From positions 259,582 to 281,536 of the forward strand of contig WELB01000012.1 of the NCBI GenBank assembly GCA_009602725.1: 21,955 nt of DNA, read 5' to 3'. A model generated the notes under the pieces. That model worked only from the letters and a program-made list of their open reading frames with translations. It had not been told where the DNA came from and ran no database searches. A program made the position numbers and the translations under genes. Shown here in pieces: positions 11,290 to 20,247 of the stretch (position 1 is its first letter; each line of letters opens with the position of its first letter). Origin of the DNA: Spirogloea muscicola (Eukaryota > Streptophyta > Zygnematophyceae > Spirogloeales > Spirogloeaceae).

Positions 11290-13595
11290 ATGGCCCGCCT
11301 CACGGAGGTCGCGGACGCGCCTGGCGGTGAAGGCGGCGGCGGTGGCGGCAGGCGCCTTCCTGCTGCGCAAGCTGGGGGCGCGGGTGGCGCGCGTGGACCA
11401 CGCCAAGGCCGTCGCGCAGGCGCTCGGCGGCGAGAAGGCGCGCCCCTCCCGCCGCCGCCGTGACCGCCGCAGCGCCGGCTGTGGGAAGGCGGCCTGGTTG
11501 ACGCGCTCGCCGCGCCGCTGCTGCCGCCGCAGTTCTCGACGGAGCAGGCGGCGCGGGACCCCATGTCCTACTTCAACATCCGGTGAGCTCGCCCGCAGGA
11601 CCGCCGGATGACCGCCGGCCCCTCCGCCGCCTCCGCCAGCGCTGGCTCCCAGTCGGCGGAGGCGCCGGCGCAGTGCCAGTGCCACTGCAATGTGCCAATG
11701 CAGTGCAGCTGGGCGCTCGCCGGTGGCCTTGCCACGCGGAGCTGTGGTTCTCAAGCACATGCTGCGCTTCTTTCGTGGGCTTTGCCGCGGCACAGGTTGC
11801 AGACCTGCCCGGCGACCACGCTGCCGGACGGCACCCGAGTGCTCTACTTCGAGCAGGTGGGGCGCGCGGCCATTGCCTACTGCCAGCCCGTCAATGGCAG
11901 CTGGTTGCTGGACTGCCTGCCAGCGTTCACTACGTACATGGTGGCCCTCAAATGGCGGCCATGATGCCCTCGCCGCTCCCCTGCCGGGAAGCGTCACACC
12001 GCTGCGTTATGCTGCACGACTCTCGTGACACTGCTCTCCCACTTGCGCTGCCTCTGCTGCAGGCCTTCTGGAGGACGCCTGAGCGGCCGTACCGTCAGGC
12101 GAGCTTCCGGAACCTGGGCCTGCATAGCAAAGCCGTTCCTCGATCCAAGCCGGCCTGTCCAAGACAGCGTTGGGGAGCTCTATTCTTAAGTAGACGTTGC
12201 AGATAGGCAGTCCAACTTCAAGCCACATCCATGAGGACAACCAATGTGGTGCCAGGAGCAGGGACGAGGCTGATAGGAAGTTAGCTCTCTGTGCTGCTGC
12301 TTCGTGTGGAGTGCAGAGGTTCTACAAGGTGAAGGCGTGCCCCAAGGAGGCCAAGTGCGATGCTGAGGTGCGCACCACTACTTTCCCTTCCAGCCATCGA
12401 GCATCACGCTGCCAGCATCTGCAGGGTGAGGCTTGCACAAATGGACGTTGCTGCAGCTTCGCAATTGATTCCTGGCATGAGTAGAAGCCCAAGTTTTTGC
12501 AAGGGTGGACAAGACGCAGATGCCGCGCATGGTGAAGCTTATTCGGCGTCCTTCCACTCTGCTGACGCTTGCCCTGCTTTGCTACAGTGTGCCGCTGAGT
12601 CAGTCCCGCTTCTTGTCCTTGTCTGCCCCCATTTGCCAGGTGGCCTCGTACGCCCTACGAGACATCGAGCAGTACCGCAACTCCTGTGATCGCCCCCCGA
12701 GCCAAAGACCTCAGCCGGAGGAAGCTGAGGGGGTAATTTTCAATGTTCAAAAGCTATGCCTAATGCAGCTGTCAGAACTGCTGTTTGCCGGGGCAAGGTG
12801 CTGACACGGGTTGCCAGCATGAAGTGCTCCAACTGCGACAGCAACTGCAATTGCTCTCCCTGCAGGAGGAGAGTAGCCATCTGCTAGCCCCTGACATTCG
12901 TGGCCATTGCTGAGAGAGCAGGACATAGCAGAGCACCTGACAACGGTGTACCTGTCGCGCTGCGAGCGGGGCCGCAAGTGCCTATATGAAGGCTCTACAC
13001 CTCCAGGCGGTTTTCCCAACACCTATGTGAGTGCTCGTTTGCATTCATCGCTTTCGTCCTGCGCCCTTGCAGTTGCTTTCTTCCATCCTTTCATTGATGT
13101 GTACTATCAGACATTCAGTGCCGCTCTCAAGGTCAAAGTTGTGGGTCCTACAAAGTCTGCCCACTTCGACTGGTTTCCCAGAATGGAGCTACACGGTGCA
13201 CATCGGAGTTGACGCTGTTCAAGAATGGGGATGTCCACTGTTGGGATCGCGCTTATGACGACGACGGCAACCAGGTACATCTGCAGCTCCTTAGGTCAAG
13301 AATCTTGATGCTTCAGACATTACTACTTCTGGACAGGCCTGCAGTGGCCCTATTTCCTTTTAGCCGGCCAGTGCTAGGCATTCTTCTGTGGATGTCATGG
13401 TGAATGCAAACAAGTGTGGTTGCAAATGTACCTAGAAAATGGAAAAGACGTCTGACTGGAGCTTACAGATTGATGAAAGCTAAGCACTCTCAAGTGCAGG
13501 TTTGGGGCACCAAGGGAGGCCCGTACGAGTTTAAGCCCAGGTCGTCCTCTGCAGCTGCTAGCCTCCCGGCTCAGGTGAGAGAAGACTCAATGTGA
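11290..13595 (+). CDS. CRL: Chromophore lyase CRL-like (CpcT/CpeT family) chloroplast outer-envelope protein; N-terminus unresolved
   Basis: Homologue of plant CRUMPLED LEAF, a plastid outer-envelope protein with a CpcT/CpeT bilin-lyase fold, needed for plastid division and cell differentiation; it has also been reported to bind bilins. Exons: up to 11437, 11533-11582, 11796-11856, 12063-12098, 12317-12367, 12640-12732, 12922-13026, 13182-13274, 13500-13595. Motifs in order: a membrane anchor VKAAAVAAGAFLLRKL, QALGGEK joined to FSTEQAARDPMSYFNIR, LPDGTRVLYFEQ, AFWRTPERPYRQ joined to RFYKVKACPKEAKCDAE, VASYALRDIEQYRNSCDRP, DIAEHLTTVYLSRCERG, KCLYEGSTPPGGFPN, CTSELTLFKNGDVHCWDRAY, VWGTKGGPYEFKP. 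Introns 11438-11532 and 12099-12316 begin with GC. The only nearby ATG (11290) is one frame off the anchor, so a short upstream exon or a sequence indel is likely. The last exon may instead splice at 13574/13575 rather than run to TGA 13593-13595. Confidence 0.9.
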
Positions 13596-13841
13596 CGAGG
13601 CCAGAAGAAAGGTCAATCTAGCACTAGCTCTGTTGCGCAGCAGGCATTGCAAGCTAGCTGGTGCAGTTTTCTTGTTGAGCACAGGAAGATAATACTGTGG
13701 ACATTATGACAGTAGCTCAAGCGTTTCTGTAGTGTACAGTCCTTGTTTCATTTCTTTCATACATTGTCTGACAAAGCCTCGGGCTGAAGGATAACAGCAG
13801 CAATTTGTTGAGGAGTAGATCTTCAAACACCTATGGCATTG

Positions 13842-13846
13842 TGTAA
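13842..13846 (+). terminator. Putative polyadenylation signal TGTAA of CRL
   Basis: TGTAA lies about 245 nt downstream of the CRL stop codon, at a position compatible with a chlorophyte poly(A) signal. Confidence 0.4.
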
Positions 13847-14133
13847 GTTGCTTCGTGATACTTCAAGGCATGCTCAACTCCACCAAAAGCACGTGCTGAC
13901 GCCTACTGCAGGCAGGCACGACACTGCAACTACTCTGACTGCTTATCTCGACATAAGGGCGCAATACACATCCACGATGAGATTACTTTGAATTGCCTCG
14001 TATGTGGCATCCTCGAGTGCTCTCCTTTTCAAGGGCGTGTTCCTACCCATCAAGCACTTAGTACATCAGTATCCTTGACAAGACAAAGGAACTCGTCCCA
14101 CACAGATATGACAAATTGCACTGAGTAGTTCAT

Positions 14134-14139
14134 TTTATT
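14134..14139 (-). terminator. Possible polyadenylation signal AATAAA of DXO
   Basis: AATAAA on the minus strand (TTTATT on plus) lies about 175 nt after the DXO stop and just beyond dispersed-element copy 2. I found no minus-strand TGTAA in this spacer. Confidence 0.3.
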
Positions 14140-14150
14140 AAGCATAAGCT

Positions 14151-14297
14151 TTACCCTTTCTTGGCCTCCCTTTCAATTTCATGCGCACCGCGCGCCTTCT
14201 CTCTTTCTCCGTACATCATTGTGAGGTAACTAGTCTCGATATAGGAGCAGCAGAAGTCCTCCACACGACTTCGAAGTAATTTAGGCACGCTAAGCAT
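14151..14297 (-). CDS. Small 48-aa ORF directly after DXO, or alternative last exon of DXO
   Basis: Minus-strand ORF starting ATG at 14297 and ending TAA at 14151-14153. It reads MLSVPKLLRSRVEDF, then IETSYLTMMYGEREKARGAH, then EIEREAKKG, a basic/acidic helical-looking peptide I do not recognise. A splice acceptor (TTGTCAG) lies just upstream. Joining it to DXO exon 12 (ending GAT G) restores frame, so it could be an alternative terminal exon replacing 14425-14313. It could also be chance coding in the 3' UTR. The second half coincides with dispersed-element copy 2. Confidence 0.25.
   Translation of the reverse strand: MLSVPKLLRSRVEDFCCSYIETSYLTMMYGEREKARGAHEIEREAKKG
14162..14203 (-). repeat. 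Dispersed 40-bp element, copy 2
   Basis: Reverse-strand copy sharing GAAGGCGCGCGGTGCGCATG exactly with copy 1 at 10839-10880, with the tail AATTGAAAGGGAGGCCA. It lies in the DXO 3' region. Confidence 0.65.
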
Positions 14298-14312
14298 CAC
14301 TGACAACCATAT

Positions 14313-17300
14313 TCAGGACTTCTTGAGCTTCAGAACATGAGATGATACCACTTCTGGACAGCTATCAAGAAGAAGTAGCTCTAGACGATCTGAATTGGAT
14401 CTGAATCGCAGCAAGAAGTTGGAATCTGTACACAGGGAAATTGAGCACAGTCAATGTACTGCCAATGCTGCTTCTGCCTCACGGCTACAAGCTTGCTCTA
14501 GCATATGCAGCATCAGCTACTCCAATGGTTTGGCCTATACAGTTACACTGTCAATGCACTACACAGTTACACTGTCAATGAACTTGTTCTTGCTACACAA
14601 GAACTTGAAAGGTATTATATGCAGACAAAGTCATCGCTGAGTGCTTGTTTAAGTGGTCAGTGGCAAGGAAAATGCCCAAAGCTGTGCTGTTAATCGTTCA
14701 GTCTTCTTGGAATACCACTCAAGCGACGGAGCATGACAAACAAGTATAAGAGCTCACCATCGGCCACACTTCCATACAGCCAATTCAAGACCTTGTCGGC
14801 GAATCCTAAGCACACACTGGGCTGTCAATTGCACAATGAACTTCACATAGATCAAGGCAGAGCAACTGAGAAAGCATGACCTTCGTTAAGTCCAAGATAA
14901 GTCAGGACTGCTGAAGGAAGCACGTGTAAGCTGACAGCTGGCTGAACTGCAGAAAGTGACATCTGATGACAAGGTGTCATCTCATGACCAGGCAAGGAGA
15001 ACTTGACCCTAGGAACACCCACAAAGCTTATGGAATGAAAATGCAGCAACTATATGCTCCCAATCAGGAGATGAGCATCTGCTGCAGGCATCAGCGTACC
15101 AGCCATTGCTGCTTCACTTTCACGCGCTCTGCAATTGCTTTCAAAGGGAGCTCCTCGACCCGTAATAAGTGGCCATTATCGTCCCTAGCAGCCATAAGTG
15201 CAAAAGGTGGTGGTCAGTAATGGCCTCGTAGGAGCAAGAGTATACAAGCATCCACTGTAGCATCTAGAAGAACGGGGACGACAGCTTCATTTAACTCTTA
15301 GTCTTATTTGCTGATTGACAATCTGGAACACCTGAAGCCGCAGACAATGAGTGGGACGCCAGCCAAGTACGACTGGACCTGTGACACCCACAAAGAGCAT
15401 GACCGTGTTCAGATAGAGAGTGGACAAGAAGCACATGTTGACACAGTATCTAGCAACTGTGTGTGTTGCACAATGTGATGCACATTCATCAGTCACTAAT
15501 GACTAACTTCTACCATACTTTTGCAGAAAGCCGTAGACTGAAAGGCAGCCTCCCGATCAGGAAGATATTTCGCAAATCGTTACAATGGTCTTATGGAGTC
15601 ATGACAAGCTCACCCAGAACTTCAAGAGCTTATTTCTCTCAAAGGAAGCTTCTCCATGTGCTGGCACCTAATAGGACACATACTAGCACAGAGCATAAAT
15701 CTCAATGCTTGTGCTCACGTAGTCACTATCAACAAGTGTTAGATACATGTGATTCTTCCGATTTGCAGCAAACGCTTGACAAGTCGTAGTGGCCTGTGGC
15801 CATATTTGGCCCACATAGGCGACCTTATGACTATGGGTTGACCTTCTTGCGAAGTTCACCTCCCGACTGGTCTTCAACTCAATGTACCTGCGAGACCCGT
15901 CCTCCCCTCGCTCGTAGCAGTCCATTTCGGCTCCAAGAATGATGCGGTGTGCACCAAGTTTTGTCTTCATTAGGGCACAATACTCCACATTGGCATTTAC
16001 AGCAGTACCAGCCGGATGATGGCGCTCATCTGTTGCCAGGGCCTCAAAAGAATAACCGTAGTAGGTGCTGACAAAGATATACAATTGCTGCATCAGCTCC
16101 TGCTGTGTCAGGACGGCCTGCCTGATGACCATGGCGAAAGCTGATGCACCGATCTCTTCCAGGCGATTACTTGCTGCATGGAACTTGGACTTCAGATTGC
16201 CTGGCTAACACAAAGGAGGACCTTACTTGCGACGGTCCTGATAATTCTGCAGGCGCTCAGGTAGACTGTGCACGCTGAGGTAGATTGTAGTGCCTCTCCT
16301 GTGCACACCCATTTCCCAAGCATCCCTCCTATTGTATGCCGTTCCTAGTATCTGTTGTGTGGTGAGTTGCATGCAGCATAAGAGCCTCAGGAAGTAACAC
16401 CTGCTGTGTACAACGTGATGACAGAATCTGAGCAATAAACAAAGGAATGTAGGAAGGTGAGCAGGGCCAGCGTGGCCTTCATTGTCACCTTGTTCAAATT
16501 ATTGCGAAATGTCTGCACAACGATCACACATGAACAGCTGTCTCAATCAGTCTCAAAGCCACAGAGCGGGAGAATACTACGTACGCATTTCCAAGTACCA
16601 TGTAAGGATCAGCCATTAGTGTTTCACTGTATCTAGCTTTAATCACATCTATCACAAATGACTGGCACCAGTCCAAGAGGATACCCTATGCAGGTGCATG
16701 ACCTGCTCAGATCCGCTTCTGGACACCAATAGGATGGAGGCCAGTGTACTAAAGATGAGCTTTGATAGTCAGCACGCAAGAGGTGCTGTTGCTTCCTCTC
16801 TCCTAAGTGATACAGAGGGGCTGCCAACACAGTAGAACTTACTACAAAGCAGATGTTTTCCAAGGGATATTGGCTGCAGCGAAGGCAATCCAGTAGGTTG
16901 CCAAAGGCTTTTCCAGTATCTGTATGAGATGGAGCAGCTCATCAGGATTCACCAGGCTGGCTGCTTTCCAAGCATACGAAAACTGTGTCCCATCTGCACC
17001 TCTATCTAGCAAAGGAGTAACTCGAGATACAAGAGAGATTTGCAGGCACATTCTGACCTCCTAGAGAGAGTAGCTCGAGGACCAGAGGTTGGCATGAGTA
17101 GCACCGCACTGCTGAAGTGGCTTACCATCGGTCTTCTCCTTGAAATTCTCAAAGCCAACATTGAGGTCATGCCCTGATTCACTAAGGATTGATCTCCTGA
17201 ATCGCCTCTGTAGTGGGAGGAGAGTAGCACCCTTAAAGCATTTATCCATAAGAGATAATCTCTGCCTGCTGATTTCTTGTGGTCATGCAGACGCTATGAT

Positions 17301-18429
17301 TTGGAAGTAAAGTCAGTGCATGTACTGCATACCAGGCATCGATCATCAAAGTGCACAGCTCCATCCTTGTCGCGACTGAAGTGAGCCAACTCCGTGGGCT
17401 GACAATGTAGACAATAAGGGCGTCAGTCTGATGTGTCTTCCACATTGTGAGATGATCATCACTTTAATGTAGGCTTGTCTAGGGGAATGTCGCAAGCTTT
17501 AGTCAGCCAGCTCAGCGTACAGTCTGTGGAGTCAGACCGCTGGCGCTCTCTGCAAGTTACTTCAAGCGTGTTGGCGCTCAATGCAATTTACTTCAAGCGT
17601 GCTGCCTAGTTTGTGTAGGAGTATGATCGTATGCAAGCTGTTGTTGGCTACATAAAATAAGTGTGCAGCTTACACGCACGCAGTGTGCAAGCTTGTTATG
17701 GATCGAGAGTCTGAGCTTGTAACTAGATCTGAATGTCAGGTCTCGAATCCGAAGCATACCTGTTGATAAGATGTTCCGGAGTTGTAGCTTGCAATGTCTC
17801 TCGCAAAAACGAGGGCGTCGACTGGGGGGTCCTTGCTGGCTACTGTCGCCCTGGCCGTGCCCTCGCCAGGGCCTCCCGGCGCGTACGGCCGCTCTCCCTC
17901 CCGGGGCCGGCTGTCGCGCCAGTCTCCAGCACTGCGCCAGCCTTGCACCTCACTCCGAGCTCCCGTCTCCGGCGGCCTGCGGAGCTCCGCCTGAGCGTGC
18001 CGAGGAGCCTCTGGCGCTCGCTGTGTAGGCCCATTGTCGTGGCTGGCCAGCGGGCCGCCGGACACCGGAGGCCGCCTCGGCGCGCGCTGCCGGATGTCGA
18101 GAATTTCTGCGACGTCCCGCCGGCCGCGTCGGCGCTCAGCCGTCAGTGCGAGGCCTCAGAAGGGACGGCGCGTCGCAATGTGGCCAGCAGAAGTAGCGGC
18201 AGACGCGGAGGCGCGGCGCGCGGACGGGGCCCTGGTCGATCAAGCAGCGGCGGCGGCATTGGCAGCGGCGGCAGGGGCGGGGCTCACGGGGGGGCCTCAG
18301 GACGCTGAAGGCCGTGGCGCGCTGGTACTCGGCGTTGCCCGGCCCGAAGAGGTCGTCGTCGTCGCCGCCGCCGCCGCCGGCGCCACCATCGCCGCCGCCA
18401 GCCGCGTCCCCGCCTTGCTGCTGCGGCAT
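14313..18429 (-). CDS. DXO1: DXO/Rai1-family NAD-cap and 5'-end decapping nuclease, plant type
   Basis: mRNA 5'-end quality-control enzyme; relatives remove NAD caps and incomplete caps and hydrolyse 5' ends with Mg2+. Thirteen exons: 18429-18288, 17842-17760, 17398-17333, 17207-17126, 16919-16843, 16512-16489, 16351-16227, 16067-15843, 15635-15614, 15378-15332, 15184-15100, 14821-14758, 14425-14313. All are GT-AG, total 1155 nt, 384 aa. Exon 1 is a Gly/Asp tail ending [16 protein letters not shown]. Then [42 protein letters not shown] joined to TFRNNLNK (in place of animal WRG), [30 protein letters not shown] (conserved Glu), the metal site [14 protein letters not shown] (ExK), [54 protein letters not shown] and [14 protein letters not shown]. 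The catalytic acidic and Lys residues are present. The exon 2 acceptor is the least certain junction. TFRNN and the QPTEL motif mark the plant lineage. It shares an upstream region with SOSS-B. Confidence 0.94.
14539..14580. repeat. Duplicated 18-bp palindromic unit in DXO intron 12
   Basis: ACAGTTACACTGTCAATG occurs at 14539-14556 and again at 14563-14580, identical, 24 bp apart. Each unit contains the dyad ACAGT-TAC-ACTGT. It lies in the last DXO intron. No function is known. Confidence 0.85.
17541..17602. repeat. 31-bp tandem duplication in DXO intron 2
   Basis: Two head-to-tail 31-bp units, 17541-17571 and 17572-17602, match at 27 of 31 positions; both end in TTACTTCAAGCGTG. A small local duplication inside the 361-nt second intron of DXO. 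Confidence 0.85.
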
Positions 18430-18726
18430 GGACGCGCAGAAGTGATCATCCGAAGGGGCCGGAGAGTGGATGCGACAGGCCAAGCCCAAGCGGCATGGAC
18501 CTCCAAGTACCACAACTGACGGTCGCTCAGTAACCCCGTTAGAAGAAGACGATCACTGCGGTTGCTGCCGTTAGCAGTGGCCAATGTGAGGCGACAACCG
18601 CAGCGGCTCTGCGGCCGCCGTCTCCGGCGCGAGACACGGCGGGTCCCGCGGCCGCGGCGCCTTCCCCGCCGCTGCCGCAGGCGAGCACCCGCGAGCCTCT
18701 CGCAGCGGCGCGCCTGCCGGCGGCGG
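18430..18726. promoter_or_regulatory. Divergent upstream region, DXO / SOSS-B
   Basis: About 297 bp between the DXO start (minus, 18429) and the SOSS-B start (plus, 18727). It must contain both promoters and 5' UTRs unless leader introns extend further. The right half is very GC-rich. No clear core element is visible. The compact head-to-head arrangement suggests a bidirectional promoter. Confidence 0.55.
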
Positions 18727-20157
18727 ANGGCGGCCGCCGGCGGCCCGTCATCGCCGCCGCCGCCGCCGCTGGCGAAGCTGTGCGAGCTGCGGCCGAGCAT
18801 CAGCAACAACGTGCATAGCGTCTTCATCCTGCTGGAGAAAGGTGCGCCGCAAGCGGCCCTCTGGTCCTTCAGGGCCGGCATCCTGGACACCTTCAGTTGC
18901 TGCCCCTGGCTCCCAGTATCTGATCACTGAACCCGTTCACCAAATATGAGCGTGGGCTCTGAAGCCTGAGCTTCCTCTTCTACTCCCGCCTCCTCCCGCG
19001 GAGGCGTCCTGGTCGACGGCCTTGCTCGAGCTGCGGCCTGTGGTGCCCCTTGGACTAGCTCTCTGAGGCGGGAGGAGCAGCGGATGGGCGTGATGATGGG
19101 CTCCGCCCGGCAGCTGAGTTCCTTGGCACCGCGAGATTGCCGCTCAGGTGCTGGCCTTGTTGGCACCCGCGCAGGCGTGCCAGCGAGGGTGAGCGAGTCG
19201 GGCCCTATGGTGAGCACCGCGCTGGTGGCAGACGCCACAGCCTCGGTGCATTTCCAGCTCTGGGGGGCGGAGGTGGACGCCTTCCAGCCCGGCGACATCA
19301 TCCGCCTCACCAGCGGGTGAGGGACGGAAGATCATGCTGTGACGCCCTTCCAGCTGGCCTTTCTAGTCCCTGCCCTGTCAACACACACGGCCAGACAATG
19401 AAGGCACATCTACTAGTGCTGGTTGTGGTTGTCATCGGTCATGAAGTCACTCCTTATTACTTATCAGTGAAAGTGGTGTTCGAGATATAGCCAGCAACAA
19501 AGGTCAGCAGACTCAGGTTCACTGGCTTGTACTGCACTGTTCAGACAGCACTTTGTTGCCTGGCCTGCAGCATGTTCTCCTTCCACAAGTCCAACCTGAT
19601 ACTACGGGCGGGCAAGAAGGGCACGCTTGAGAAAGTCGGCGAGTGAGACCCTTTTATTACCTCCATACTTGCTGCATATGCATGGGTGCCTGCCACTTAA
19701 GCATTGCTGCACGCAGGTCAGCTGCGCCTGAGGACCATTCTTTGCAACTTGCCCGCTTGCCACTGCCAGGTTCTCCATGGTGTTCACTGAAACGCCGAAC
19801 ATGAGTCGCCTCCAGTGGGCGCAGGATCCAAGCAATCCCAAGAGCTATGTACGACACCGACCTCGTCTGAGGACCTGCCTTTTTGTGGCATTCCTGATAT
19901 TTCTTTGCGGCTGGAACCTGTGACACAGACCATGACTTTGTTTTGAAAGTCTGCAAGCAGTGGTTCAATTACTCTTAGTTTATCATAGGTGTTGAGCATG
20001 GCACGTGCCTTACACAGCATCACGATGGGCTATGAAGCTCAGACTTGCACTATCCCCTGCCCAGGTCATTGTTGGTTACCCGCAGAGCCACCCGTCTACC
20101 GGCCAAGCCATGCACGCAGCCGGCTTAGGAGGCGCCAGGGGACATGGAGCCATCTAA
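18727..20157 (+). CDS. SOSSB: SOSS complex subunit B-like single-stranded DNA-binding protein (OB fold)
   Basis: Homologue of human SOSS-B/NABP (hSSB) and its plant relatives, which bind single-stranded DNA and take part in double-strand-break signalling and repair in the nucleus. Five exons: 18727-18841, 19175-19316, 19571-19642, 19770-19848, 20065-20157; all GT-AG, in phase, 501 nt, 166 aa. OB-fold motifs in order: LCELRPSISNNVHSVFILLE, VSTALVADATASVHFQLWG, AFQPGDIIRLTSG, MFSFHKSNLILRAGKKGTLE, KVGEFSMVFTETPNMSRLQW, AQDPSNPKSY, then a short tail with HPSTGQAMHAAGLGG. The VAD..A.VHFQLWG and PGDIIRLT blocks follow the plant form. The only in-frame start near the OB fold is 18727-18729, read A-N-G: base 18728 is ambiguous and must be T to give ATG. 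The resulting N-terminus is Ala/Gly/Pro-rich. The 3' exon overlaps the tail of a doubtful minus-strand gene. Confidence 0.92.
18728..18728. other. Ambiguous base N in the predicted SOSS-B start codon
   Basis: The unresolved base is the middle position of A-N-G at 18727-18729, in frame with the OB-fold exon. There is no other in-frame ATG in the open stretch upstream, so the base decides the gene's start. Confidence 0.9.
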
Positions 20158-20247
20158 TTTGATGGACCAGGAGCTCTGAAAGATGGTGGAGGCCCCACGC
20201 TGCAGGCCACGACAAGCTGCAGCCTGCTTTGCCACGGCTGGAGCTAC

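Larger units (their letters stand above)
13596..14312. other. Convergent intergenic region, CRL / DXO
   Basis: Moderate-GC spacer holding the two 3' UTRs. A plus-strand TGTAA at 13842-13846 suits CRL, and a minus-strand AATAAA at 14134-14139 may serve DXO. A 48-codon minus-strand ORF (14151-14297) starts 15 nt past the DXO stop and contains dispersed-element copy 2. Otherwise I see no gene here. Confidence 0.55.

Noticed and set aside
11155-11997. 280-codon minus-strand open frame across the CRL 5' exons
   Set aside because: High GC lowers stop-codon frequency; the plus strand carries clear CRL family motifs here, and the minus frame is Arg/Ala-rich without any domain.
14852-15049. Minus-strand frame reading [16 protein letters not shown] as the DXO C-terminus
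   Set aside because: The exon at 14821-14758 reads [15 protein letters not shown], fits the family much better and joins exon 11 in phase 0.
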